Source: Oxyruncus cristatus
Taxonomy: Eukaryota; Chordata; Aves; Passeriformes; Cotingidae
Length of the DNA stretch: 64,000 nt
Assembly: GCA_013399855.1 (NCBI GenBank)
Contig: VXAY01000768.1
Location: forward strand, 1 to 64,000
Reading direction: 5' to 3'
Below the pieces are notes generated by a model. The model saw only the letters and a list, made by a program, of their open reading frames with translations, was not told the DNA's origin and searched no databases. Shown here piece by piece: positions 11,954 to 25,014 of the stretch (the stretch's first letter is position 1; the number at the start of each line of letters is the position of its first letter). Both the position numbers and the translations under genes were made by a program.

Positions 11954-13229
11954 CTTATTTGAATCACGTATTTAAAAAAAAAAAAAGTTTGTATTGAAGA
12001 TGTTTTGTAGCAGTAGAGTAGGGATTTTTTGTTGTAGCCCTAGAAATTTCTACACATAAAAATGACATTTCCTTTACATTAACTTTCAACTGTCTTTGAC
12101 AGAACTCCTTTTCTCTCTACCTGATTTGTGACAAAGAAAGTAACCTGCATTGAATTAAATAGTTTAGACATAATCTCGACAAAATAGTATGCTGAAGAAC
12201 TGACATATCGTGGAACACATACACATACAAAAAAAAGCTGAGTTTTCAATTACACCTATGCCAAAGACTGGTAAATTGTAGTTAGTTAAATGCTAAGAGG
12301 AGAATCAATCTTATCTGTTCTGAGTGCTGTTTAATCTGTTAGCAATCTTAAACTATTGCTGCATTAGCAAATACCATGGATCAATAAATCTGTCGACAGA
12401 AACATCAGATGCAGAACACCTGATTCATGTGCTGTGCTATTTCAAGGCTTGTTGAACTTTTTCTTTTTTTCTTTTTTCTAAAAGCTTTGGACTAATCCTA
12501 GTCTGGTTCCATGAACTAATTGCCTATTTGAGGTGGGATTACATTTGGCAAAGATCTGGAGTTAATTTTCCAGCCTAGTTTCACTCTGAAGGTATCCTGT
12601 TCATACAACGTAAGACTACACCAGAATGTGAACCACAGCAGAGCAAATGGAAAAAAAATGGGATATTTGTTTCACTGGAGCTCTCTCACACCCATCTGAG
12701 ACACTAATGCAATCAGATCCTGAGAGCCTAACAAGACTTGGTAGAATTGCTCCATCCTTGTGTTCTATCAGTGTTTGGCTAGACAACAGGATATTGTCAC
12801 TCTGTATCTTTTGGCGTGGTAGTCCCTCTGTCTGTAATGTAAATTACAGATGATAGGGCCATAATGTGTATGGAGACAAACTTCATCAAGTGGAAGCTTC
12901 GGGTCATCTCTTCTGTCAATAGACATATTTTAATACAGAAATATTCACACGTTTTTTCTGGATAGTGTATCCCACTTAGGGTCTAACTGTCTTTAATGGA
13001 CAGTCATATAACTTATTCTTTGTTGTGGATTTACCCTGGATCAATTTTTTCAAACCCTTTACACAATTGCTGTAAGATGAGAGAAGTTTTATACAGACAA
13101 AAGAGACTTGACTTGGGGGAATAATATTAAATTTATTACTAGCAGGATAAAAACTGAAGAATAATATATACAATTCTAACTAGGTAAAATTATGAAGAAA
13201 ATTCTATGTATGTACAAAATTACCCCTAC
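11954..13229. other. Anonymous DNA without a supported gene
   Basis: No gene or recognised repeat is seen. Short open frames (12647-12853 plus, 12976-13173 minus) lack motifs. Confidence 0.55.
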
Positions 13230-14125
13230 CCTCTGTATCAGTCCAGGAGGAGAAAAGTCTCTTCTCTACTTTCAGGGCTACAGTTCTTCTCAATCAAATT
13301 TGCAGCACTTGAAAGTTTTTCATCTATTATCTCTAGGGCGACAGTTCCCATCCATCGTAGCTGGAAATCTCTGTCTCTCTTTCTCTCTGCTGCACGTCGA
13401 CCTCAGGACTGTCCCTGCTCCTCCCTGCCGGGCCAGGACCGGAGGCTGGAGGGTACTCGGGCCTAGTGAGGTCCTCCATGGACTGCAAGGGGACAACTTG
13501 CTGCACCAGGGTCTTCACCACTGTTACAGGGGATAATGGCATCGAGTCCATCCCCTGTTTCTTGTGGGGTCCCTTCCCACGGGAGACAGTCCTTGATGGA
13601 CTTCTCCAGCATGAGTCTACCCTCAGACAACAGTTCTTCCATACTCTGCTGTCCTTTAGGGTCACAAATGAGCTGCACCAGCATAGATTCCTCACTTGGA
13701 CCACAAGGTCTACCCAGGACAACTTGCTCCAGCACAGATTTCTCTCTCCAAGGGCAACAGGTCTCCAGCAAGACTCTGTTTCATCTTAGCCTTCCCACAG
13801 AGTTACAGCTTCCTCTCTGCACTCCTCTGCTCTGGCACAGGCTCTTTCATGAGCTGCAGGAGGGTCTCCTCACTCCAAATAATCTTCCACAGGTGGCAGG
13901 GGTTTTAGTTTTTAAGTCTTTCCCCTGCTGGAGGGAGAGAGGGGGTGAGGGGGTCCCCCCAGTCCCAGGCCTCTCCTCCCCTCTCCGTCACACTGACCTT
14001 GGAGGCTACACTGCTATCTCTTGTTCTCTTCTGATCTTCTCCAGCCTTGAATTTCTTCTGTGACACACAGTTTCTCTTCCGTTTTCTTAAATATGTTATT
14101 CACAGAGGTGTTACTAAAACTTTTA
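13230..14125 (-). mobile_element. GC-rich dispersed avian repeat, probably ERV/LTR-related
   Basis: A block of higher GC sits in AT-rich DNA and carries overlapping open frames on both strands (13192-14063 plus, up to 175 codons; 13333-13771 minus, up to 129 codons). The minus reading contains VVKTLVQQVVPLQSMEDLTR, a type of phrase I associate with a common dispersed repeat of bird genomes rather than a host gene. Internal motifs recur: GGACAACTTGCTGCACC at 13491-13507 and GGACAACTTGCTCC at 13717-13730, with a related GAGCTGCACCAGC between them. So the middle is built of degenerate short repeats. No frame is continuous over the block. Strand and boundaries are tentative, and the exact family is not known to me. 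Confidence 0.5.
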
Positions 14126-17100
14126 ATATTCTTTGCTCTGGAAATCTACATAGAACTAACTATTTTCAGCCCTGGGGAGGGCTGGTAAACCCACAACATT
14201 CTTCTATAAGTATTTAAGTCCTATGTTAATCACATGTGATTCACAACTTTTGCCTACAACTAGATTTTAGCCTTAAGTGTTAGTTTGGTTTGGCTCAGAA
14301 TATTTCAAATTAACTGAACAAAACTATTTGTCCAAAACTAAATAAATATGAACAAGTGAGAATTAGCAAGAGCAACAACAACTCTGTCATTTGCAAACAA
14401 TTATCTTTAATATAATTACTCAATTATAGAGATAAATAGATCCAGTATATTTTAAATTAATAATACTAACTCTTTAGAGAGAGCTATTTCATCAGAAGTA
14501 TTTACACAAGCAATATGTTACTAGAAGTTATTGATAAACATTCCATTGAACAAAGAAAACATATCACAATCTTGGTTAAAATATTTTACAGACCTTAACT
14601 GGTGTTTGGAACACCAATTTGAGAACACTGAAAAATTTCTGATTTTTAAGAAGTGTTCAGTACTAGGTAAAATTAAACTCCTTGTAAAACAACTCTGAAT
14701 GAGAATCTGAAGTTGAAATTCAATGCAGTTAATAAATCAGTGGAACTGGCAAAAAAAAATGGCTGAATTTCAAATTGAAACTACAATAATAAAAGACTAT
14801 CTTCTTTTTCTTTTTTTTCTTCTTTTTTTTTTAAGCTCACAAACTCACAAATATTAGACACTGAGACAATAATATTTTCTGATTAGACACAGCAAAGTGA
14901 ATCTTATTATTCTTATTTACATTGACTTTACTCAGGTAGCTGGTGCATGTCATGTAAATATGTACTTTAATCTATTGTGACAGACTTCTGTTTCTCGCAA
15001 TAAATTACCTAGGTTTTCTTTCCATTTCAATGACAAGGCCATAAGGAACTTCTGAAACTCTGAACCAGGCTATAATGAAAATTTGACTAGAAACTCTTTG
15101 GGTTTTTTGTTTCTTTGGTTGGTTGTTTTTTTTTTTTTTCCTGTTCCTTATCAATATACATATAATAGCATTTGTTTATAAAATGGGTTTGATTAGTGAA
15201 AAGAACTTCCAGATCCAATTCAAAGGGAACATTTTTGGACTATTTTCATGACGTGTACAATTTACTCTAGTTAAAGTACTAAAGAAATTCTTAAATTTTC
15301 ATTGCAGGGCTTATTTTTTCCCTTGAAGTGATCAAACTGTGCTAAAGATTAACTGTGTATTACTATCAGTAGCAGCCTTAATCTTCATATTATATTACTT
15401 ACTCTTTGTTTCATGCAATTGCATGATGCTCATGACAACACACAGCTTCATAGGAAGAACCGGTATTCAGTTTGCCTACTAAAAATGATTTATTAATATT
15501 ACTAGTAATTTAAATCCTCTCAGTTGTGAAAAAAAAAAAAAGAAAAAAAAGATGACAACTGAAAACTGAAATGAAGATAAAAGGAGCTGAATTATCCCAC
15601 ACAATTCTCAGAGGAAGAGTTTTTTAAACTTCGTAATACACCTGGACAGCACTTCAGAACACAAAATACTTGATAATTCTTATAATTGCTATAACGTTCT
15701 GAACTAATATTTTAATTCAACTTTCCTTAATGCTTTTCATGGGTAAAAATTACTGATACTGCTAATCGGATCACTTGTTTTGAAAGGGGTTTTTAAAAGT
15801 TGGCTACACGCATTCGAGACATTTTAATGAAATGGTTTTAACACAGGTTAATTGTATCAGAGCCATATTCATCCACAATAAAACTGTGCAGCTGTTACTG
15901 TATGATTCAGAGATGTATGGAAAAGCACCTCCTAATCTTAGAAACTACATTCCCAAAGAATAAGGTGTTTGAAGAAGAGAATGTTGGGTATTGAGAAATA
16001 TACATAAATGAAGGCAAGAGAATAAATATTTTTCTTAAAAATAGACACTGTGGCATTGCATAACACTTCTGTAAAAGCACAGCTACAGAAGAGATCAACA
16101 TTCCCATCCATTGATGAAGTCTGATGATGGAAAATCAGATAAGAACCCCACAGATATTTGTTTTGGTACCTCCCATACTTCCCTTTTTATTGACAATTTT
16201 ACTTTTAAATTAAGGTACCAATATCATGCTATTTCTAAGTGGCTTGACTTAAACCTTTCTATCATTGGGCAGAAATTAGAAAAATCTACATAGAAGTGAG
16301 TTCTATCTTGATCATTCTTGCAAATTCTGCAATACAGGTTCCCTCTTGCTGTTACAGTAGTTAGGTCACATTCCTTATATCTTTCAACCATAATAAAGAA
16401 AAGTTAAATAATTGCAAAAGGTAAGGATTGCAAGACCTAAGTTTGGTCCAAGAGGGACAAATACATTATTTTCACAAAACGATAAAGAGATATATCAGCA
16501 ACACTCCCAGGGCACAATGTTACATTATGAAAGGAGAGCCTAATTGGAATATTTTTAAAAGCAGTTGCCCTGCATATCTTGATCACTGACTCAAAATACT
16601 GTTTTTTGTGGGACACTTTCCCCAAGACAAACTGTGCAACAAATATTCAGAAAATGTAATATGTTTTTCATCAAAAGTTAACTGAAAATAAATACTGCAA
16701 GTTAAAGTCGGGATATGAAACAGCCTTCTATACATATACCAATTTGCACAAACTATTAACATATTTTATACCAATAGTGAATGAATAAAATCATTATAGA
16801 GGGAGCTCCTTATTAGAACTCTCACCTTTAAATCCAAATGAAGACCTTGCCTGATTGTACATGAGTTACAATGGATTGTAATTCTTCTCTTCCCAATTAA
16901 ACCGATTTTCTAATTTCATTTGATATGCAAAGGTTTCCATCATCCTCAGCAGTCCCTTGGTTTAATACTGATCTCCTAGCATAGAAAAAGAACCAATAGA
17001 AGAAATGAGGGGGAAAATGACCCTAAAATAGAATGAGACTTCTGTCTTTTCAAGCAACTTTACTGTAATAATTATATAAAGACAATCAGTATCTGAATAT

Positions 17101-17443
17101 CATAATTTCATAATGCAAAAATATTTTAGGCTGCTTTAAATCTCTGGATTTAATAAGACCAAGACTGACACAGTTTTACTGAATATTAAACCAACAACAA
17201 CACCCTCCTCAACACTCAGTATTTCTGAAAGATTGTTTCTGTTCTTTCTCAATAAAAACACACAGTACTCAGTGTTCTTTACCCAAAATATATTCGGGAC
17301 AAGGTCTTATTTTTGTCAAATGTCTTACTGAACCTTGATCATTATTTGTTACAACATCCCAATATGTTACTCACATACAATTGTCTTATAAATGCTACCA
17401 CTTTATTAGTGTCCAGAAAACTATATTGTCTGCAAAGGATATC

Positions 17444-17481
17444 GCAACTGGAAAGTGACACTGCAACTGGAAAGAAATACT
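17444..17481 (+). repeat. 19-bp tandem duplication
   Basis: Units 17444-17462 and 17463-17481 both begin GCAACTGGAAAG and end ACT. They differ only in the middle. Confidence 0.8.
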
Positions 17482-18822
17482 GCAGGCTATGCAAATTATC
17501 ATTATGTTTACCATGGTAATGAGATAAGAAAGTCAAAACAAGACAGAATTCAAAAATTCAAAGTGGACTTTTAGAAGCAAGCTTATGATTCCCAGATGGG
17601 CTTTTTCCAGTTTTTGAGCTAACTAGTTTGGGCATGTCTCTGTGCGGTGTCATCAAAGCAGACATATGATGATAGATATGTCTTCAATGCATTAAGTTAG
17701 GAAATTATCATCTCGTGCAGCCATTATTGAACATATATGTTTAAACAACAATCAATGAGACAGCTACTCTTACAAAACACTTTTTGTGAACTGGACTTCC
17801 CACAATAAAATTCCTCAGGATCTCTCTGATGCAGAAAGGAATTTCTGTACTCCAAGTAAGGCACTGGAAGCCTCTTTTGAGTGGAATAAGAACAAATTTA
17901 CAATGTGCAACACCTGATGACGAAGACCTGACATTTACATTATATTTTTTCTGCAGAATTTTAGTATTGGCCGAGTAGTAAAGATACTCTTATGGATTGA
18001 AGCCAATGAGCATTTGTTAAGCATTAAGTGCACCTCGTATCTTCTAGTTTTACTTTAACCTTGAAGCAAACAAAATCAATCACAAGCTCAAAGGCTTTTT
18101 GGTGAAACTAACTGAAACGCTGCATGTGGGAGTGAGTGGGAAATTTGTTTCAGAAAATCCGTTCTGATGTGAAGTAAAGACATCCAAGAATTTCTCTGAA
18201 TTTTCTGTTTACTAGAAAAAAACAAATAACTTCCAAAGGTGAAAAAAAGGAGATGCAGCAAGACAAATTTGAGAATTCATATACAGGAATTATCGCTTTT
18301 ACAAAAAGCATAAGGAGGTGTGATCAATCAACAAACCCCTGCAATGGAAGGCAGCTCAGAAAATATGGGTGAGATAAATGTGCTTGGAAGACCAGGGAAG
18401 ATCAGGGAAGAATGTAGGGAATGTTTGTTAGACTGTTGCAAAGAAAGCTGAACTTACCTCAATACAAAGGGGAGCAGTGGGTGGCCTCAGATAAATGGCA
18501 ATATCAGAGGATCAATTGTTTGTATCAGCTGAGTGTCCAACTGGCGGTGTAAATGGCCTTCCCAGAGCTAATTAATAGAGAGCACTGCCTTCCTGAGTTG
18601 GTGAGACCAACATGGTGAAAGTGTAAATGGGGATTAGACCAACATAGGATATAAAAAATTGAAGAACAACTAGAACAAACTTCAAAGAGGTTAATGGACT
18701 TATGCAGGCTTCAACCTATTGCTCCTTCCTAGTGATGGAATGCCCAGTGTCAGGATGGTGAGTATGTAGAGACCAGTAATGGGAATGATATTTGTACTGA
18801 GATTCAAAAGTGTGTTGGAACT

Positions 18823-18877
18823 GCATATTGCCACTGCTATGTTATGCCTGTAACATAGCAGTACACTGCTGGTATGC
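18823..18877 (+). repeat. Stem-loop with 12-bp perfect stem
   Basis: The 12-bp arms ACTGCTATGTTA (18833-18844) and TAACATAGCAGT (18851-18862) pair perfectly across a 6-nt loop. A second short helix, GCATA (18823-18827) with TATGC (18873-18877), can close the structure beyond an asymmetric internal loop. The total is shorter and less regular than a typical miRNA precursor. A chance inverted repeat is the default reading. Confidence 0.6.
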
Positions 18878-21800
18878 CTTTCTTAACTCAAAATAAGTAA
18901 ATTTGGTATTACGAGTTAAACCATCTTTATGCAGAGCAGTGTTTCTCTGGAAGAACCTGGACAGAGTATTGGACTCTGACAGGAGAACACAAAGCTTACA
19001 AGGTATTATTTCTTTTACTCAGGTGAATATGAGTTTGGATTATATCAGGACATCTTCAGTAAGCCTAAGGCAGAGATAGCCATTTCTCTTCTGATTCTGA
19101 ACCCGTTATGAATTTCTCTTGTAGCATTACCCTCAACTTGATCATTTGCATATCTAAAATAATTGCAGCTTGGATTCAAATTTAAAAGGTACTTTTAAAG
19201 AGGACAATTATACACACATATTGCTGCTGTACTATATTATCATCATCAATGAAAGGGTTCATTTACATCAACAGCGTGAAAGTCAAATAGGCACTCATAG
19301 GAACAGTATAATGACTAAAAAGAAAACCACCACAGCTGCTAATAGGAGTAAAGCTTTGTCACAAGAATAGCTTCACTAAATCCGATATGATTTCATTTTA
19401 TTCATCCAAATGTCATCTGGATTAAAATTTGCAGTAGTTACAGAGGATAATATCTAAAATAATAGCTTATGAATTCTGTCAACTTTTTTTTTTTTTCAGA
19501 ATGCATTTGACTTTTACAGAAGTGAAATCGAAGGGCTAAAGTAATTCATTACAAGATTTTGCTTCTAGTCTGGTTAATTACATATATACATTGACCAACT
19601 TACTGCTTATGTGTTTCTTTTTTAAAAAAAAACTCTTCAAAATGGCTGGCAGCAAACTTGGAACACTGATGTTCCTATCAGCTATTGTTGGGCATCATAT
19701 TTACACTGACATATTTATATAAGATGTATAGAAAATATTATAAATTAAGACACTGTGACAGGACAATGGGTCATCTGTTTCATGTTTCTTTATCCAGGGA
19801 AAGACAGTAAGGAAAAAACTGTAAGAATGTGGCAAGTGCGGAATTGTCCTTGCATTGATATATTTTTCACAGCTACAGGCCATAAGGATTTCAGAACTAG
19901 ATACCGCATTTAGAACACTGCATTCAACAGGCACTGATAACTTGTCTTTGAAGTAATTTATATCTACAGTTATAGGTTGTGCGGAAAAATAGGTATTTCT
20001 CTTTTAAGCTTGCTGACTGATAATTTCACTGAGTGGACTTCTTGTGATTAATCATTTCTATTTATTATCTTAATACCATTTGTCTCCTGTAGGCCTTATT
20101 TTCTTGCCCCCTCATTTGTTACTTTTTCAGTCTGATAATTCTATTCCATTAGTATCTCCTGATTATACCCTGAAACATTTTTTTTACCTTTCCATGTTCT
20201 GTTCTGCTGTATCTGAGTATCTGTTCTGTATGTCAGTTCTCCAAACCATTTTCTGTGGTGTGTGGTGGATCTATATCTAGTTAACAGACAGTGCATGGCA
20301 GAGCAATAGGCTAATGATCCATTATAAGGGCTTGCTCTGAGCAAATCTTCAGTTGTTTAGTATTAGTGCCACAATGTGGGAGACTGAATATAAAGACTAT
20401 TTATTAAAGTTTATATATATGAACAACATAAAAAAATAAACAGAACAAGACATTCACCATGAAAGGCACTAAAGAAATGTAATGAACACAGAAAGATAAG
20501 TCTTAAAAACTGTCTGTCACTGACAGACAAGATGCCAGTCACCACAGAAGTCTTGCTACAGTCTGTGGAACTATCAGCATATGTTTGATTAGAAGTACAT
20601 ACAGAGTTTAAGGTGTATGGATTTTTAGTGTGGATCCTTGTATTTTACAGGTGCTCAGTGTCTTTGTAACTGCATCTTATAAAAAAAAAAGAAGTCACTC
20701 TGCTGTGAATAAAGTCCCTATTAACACATTTTTTTCTAGTGTTCATTCATCACAATTGTATTGTTAATGGTTTTACCTTTCAAATAACACACTATTTGTT
20801 CAATAAAAAAAAACTTTTCTGAAGCTTCTCCAATTGTTTTTCTCCTCCCAGTCATGCAGCTCCATAGGAATTGGTACATCTCCCACGTCATTTCCCACAG
20901 AAATATGTTTTTTATTATTTTTAAAGTTATTTGTCATATTCTTTTAAAACTTTTGTATTATTGTCTTCTCATGATAATCCATAACATCTTCAATTAGACC
21001 ATTCATATGAACTACAATAATTTTTGACTGAATGGCATTAATAATGATATTGATAAAAACAAAAATGACAAAACACAAAGTTTTTGCCTTTCAGAGTGTC
21101 TTGAGGTCATAATTTGCTACAGATCAGCGTTTTTATCTTTAAAACACTAGTCAGTATTCCATACTCTTTTCTGATCACTCAAAGCCACTAGAGTTTCTTG
21201 AGATACAAAGTAACTGGAATATCTAAAGTTATTGATTAACCTGAATTTTATTTTATGGTTTTCTGTAAAATATTTCCATTTTGTACTTTTCACCATCTTG
21301 AACAGAGAATTTGAAGAGAGAAGATAACTGTGTATACATTCACACTTCCTCTTTTCTGACTAAAAATATCTCTTATGCTGTTTCTGTTTTTACAGGCAAT
21401 TATGCTTGTGGCATAGTCAGTAAACAAATGTACTGGAAAGGTCACATAGAACATCGCCATTGTTAAAACCAATGGCATAAAATTCTTTAAAGACAACAAC
21501 AAATCAACCAAATTCTGATACTTCTCCAATTAGATTACTGAGATTTATATAGGAGGTTTTGTATCCCTTTCCTTTCTGAATCTCATCACTTGGCACACTT
21601 TTCTTAAAATTCTAAAGTGACTTCAGCTTTACCTTTCTTATATGAAATACCAAAAAAAACTGTTCAGTAAGTTGTGAACTACTGTCAGGCAACACTTCTT
21701 GATGCATGGTTCAGTTTCCTAAATATCTGAACATCCTTTGAATGTATGTTTGTTTGTTTGTGAACCTTTTACATAAAAGTGTAATTTCAAATTTTAATGT

Positions 21801-24679
21801 TGATGGTTTTGTCATCCTAAACAGTCAATAATATAAAATCATTCATTATCTTTATATAAATCCTCAGAAGAGTCTTTCTAGCTGTCCATTATTACCTTCT
21901 TATGGTATACATCCTACTTGTTTTGATTTACTAACACCAATTTGCAGTTTAAAAATCTATCAGAAGAGAATTGTAAACTTTGAGTATATTGCTAGTTATA
22001 CTCTTTCTGCTCTTATGATTCCTGACATACACAGCAGATGTTCTAATTTTTTCTTGTCTGTGTAGCTTTAAAATTCCCTTAGCTTTGATTTATCTTCTCG
22101 TTTTCATTCTCTTCCATCATCAGTCATTTTCAACATTTTATTTTTGATTCAGTTTTCTTCATCGACTCTCTGTAATGTTCACAACCACCTCCATAAGGCT
22201 ACCTCAGTAACCTTGAAAATGTTTGTTGCTTCGTCCTCATTCAATATTGGCAGTGGTTTAAAACAGTGTTTTTCCACATGTGTTTTAATTTACATGCAAT
22301 AAAATTGAACCTCCTTTGCCCTTTTACTATTCAGGCACACAGTAACAGAAGATCTTTCTGCAGTTCTTCAAAAACTATGTTTTGATTATTGAGAGTATTT
22401 GATGATACTGGGAACATTGAAAAACTTGTCTCTTAGAGTAGTCACGCTTTTTTTTTTCTGATCATTTATGAATATATTGCATAACACTTGTCCTAGCACA
22501 GAGCAGTAAGAATGGATCTGTAGAAATATGGTTCATGCTGGAGATGGGATACTGGTGCTATACAATTCAAATGGTTTCATGTTTGGGACTAGCTCTAGAC
22601 TAGTTTGAAAGCCCTTGTGGCTGAAATATAACAGATCTGCTCCAGAAATACATGCTCCACCATGGTTTTGTCCAAAATAAATAGTTATATGCACTTCAAG
22701 ACCACTCCATGGCACAAAACAAAGCACTTTGCTCATCATCTTGATTTTTTTGAAAAAAAGTATAATCTTCCTCTGCACCAAAAATGTACTTTGGGACACT
22801 CCCCTGTGAGGAGTGATAATGTAATGTTAACAATTTCTCTACCTTTTTAAATAGTTTGCAGTATGCAGAGGGATTTCCTTTTTTATCCCATGAACAAGTC
22901 AGCTTCTTTATAATCCTTCAGGGAAAGACACTACAAATATGCAATAAGTTAATGTGAAACTCTTGCCCTAGGACACACTGACTACTTCAAACACCTCAAG
23001 TGGATTTGTGAGACATGATTTCCATCTTCATATTCTTCCTTGGTTTATCCATAAATTGGTAAATTCTTGCACTTTCATCTTTTTTAATTTCTGATATTTA
23101 TCTTGAGCCATTCAATGGAAGCTGCTGTCTTATTTGATTCCATTCATGTTTTTAATATCAAAGACAAAATATTTAATATTTTAAACATGCAAATAAATAG
23201 CTCTGTGATGTCATTTTTCAGTGCCCTAGAGTTTTATGATGAATCATGTTATTTGTCTTGCAGAAGACAAAGGAATTCTTCTTACCATAACATTTATTCC
23301 TATAACATAACAACTTTAAAGAAAAAGGATAAACACAGATGCGTGTGCTTCTACTAGCCCCACATAGTGTATTGGCAGTTTGTGGCTAATGCAGTTCAGA
23401 TGACTGAACCCAGAGGATGGTATCCTCTTTCTAGCTAAATTCCTGATGAGAGTGGAATGGAAACCATAATATTGTTTGGTTTGGGGTGGTTTTGGTTTTT
23501 GTTTGTTTGTTTTCTTTCTTTCTTTCTTGTTTTAATTACGACGTAAGATTCACCTGTTCTCATAACTGATATGAAATATAAGGTATTGATTATCTTTTCC
23601 AGAGATACAGATATTTTTTTCTCATAAAACCAAGTTCAAAGTGTTTTCAGGGTATCTTGAGGAAGAAAGGGTTATAAACAATGAGTTTATGGTAATCTTT
23701 TATATTCAAATATTATGATATAAAAGCCACTTATACCCAGAGGGCTAACAGTCTTAAACACAGACAAAAACATGCAAGATGTATGATACTTTCTTGATTT
23801 TTACAATGAAGTCTACAACACCACAAGAATTTCATTCGGACAAGTTGTGCTCCACTTGGTTACACTAATATATATTTCCTGGACTAAATCTTACCTTGTT
23901 ATCAAATATTTATCTGATGTCAGTGCCGCTTATGCAGAGTCAAATTAAAATCATATTTTTCAACTTTATTCATATGACACAGAGTTGATGTTGCCTCTAT
24001 TGCTGTTTGTTTCTTTATTATTCATTGAGTGAAGAAAAATTGGTTGTAGCTCTTATGGAAAGAATACGTGTATTACACCTTGGCTCTAAGCTATTAACCT
24101 GCCTGTATTACAGTGCCACAGTATATTTTTTACAAAAGATTTCAGTACATTACACTCATTTTTATTTGCCCTTACAAGTAAATGTGAGCATTATTTTCTA
24201 CACCTAGTTGACACAAATGAACCATACTTACAATATCACAATATCTGGATATGTGTGGAATACAGAATATTATTATATCTATTTATCTTTCATCTTCTTC
24301 TGGTCATAGAGATTTATTATTTCTAGTTTAACTTCCAGTAGTTATTTTGGTTAGCATTTATCTTATTGCTTTTATAAAATATCAGTGAATTTATAGCATC
24401 AGTGACAGAGTTAATGTTATCACCAACCTAAAGGCAAAGCTGAATTACCTACCACCCTTCTAATTGTAGAGTTTCTCTCTTCATTTCTCCTTTTTATTTT
24501 TTTTTTTTTTAAATTTTAAATCTTCTATCTCTGCTGTTTACCTGCCTTATTGGTACTTTATCCCCAATGCCACCATTTTCTTTTTTACTATATACATTTA
24601 CTATGTAATTATGTAGTTGTCTATATCCCTCCTTCTGATAACATCACTAACTTTTTCATTAACTTTTCCTGCAGTCCTT

Positions 24680-25014
24680 GTCCTCTCAGCAGTTTTGACT
24701 CCTCAAAGGGTGGAGGAAGCCAAAAATAGAAGTAAAGTTGAGTCAAGAAGAAGGGAGGAATGGGGAGAAGGTGGTTTTAATTTTAGTTTTATTTATCATT
24801 ACCTTACGCTGATTTGCTTGGTAACAAATTAAATGAATTTCCCAAAGCTGAGTCTGCTTTGCCTGTGATGGTAATCAGTGAGTGATCTATCCCCACCCTT
24901 ATCTCGACCCAGGAGCCTTTCATTATATTTTTTTCTTCCCTGTCCAGCTCAGGAGGGAGGGGATAAAGTAGCTTTGTTGGGTACCTGACATCCAGACAAA
25001 GTCAACCCACCACA
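24680..25014 (+). mobile_element. ERV LTR fragment, copy A of a three-copy family
   Basis: The R-U5 part of an LTR runs to ...CAACCCACCACA (25014). The poly(A)-signal region is degraded (ACAAATTAAATGAATTT near 24822-24838). It then shares with copies B and C the phrase GAGTCTGCTTTGCCTGTGAT and the TTATCTCGACCCA region near 24899. The U3 is shortened or diverged and the left boundary is uncertain. No target-site duplication was found. It is non-coding; the plus frame 24617-24832 only overlaps it. Confidence 0.65.

Larger units (their letters stand above)
14126..24679. other. Long anonymous AT-rich stretch, no supported gene
   Basis: No gene, RNA gene or clear transposon was recognised over about 10.5 kb. 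Listed-size frames (15907-16107, 17313-17536, 19170-19370, 20080-20344, 22533-22850 and others) are 60-90 codons, AT-rich and without motifs. Local structures include a 19-bp tandem duplication at 17444-17481, a hairpin at 18823-18877, a palindrome at 20511-20529 (arms TGTCTGTCA around one C), a (TTTC)n run near 23509-23530 and homopolymer runs. Confidence 0.55.

Noticed and set aside
11728..11967. Hydrophobic minus-strand frame resembling a membrane protein
   Set aside because: It is the translation of the G-free A/C tract.
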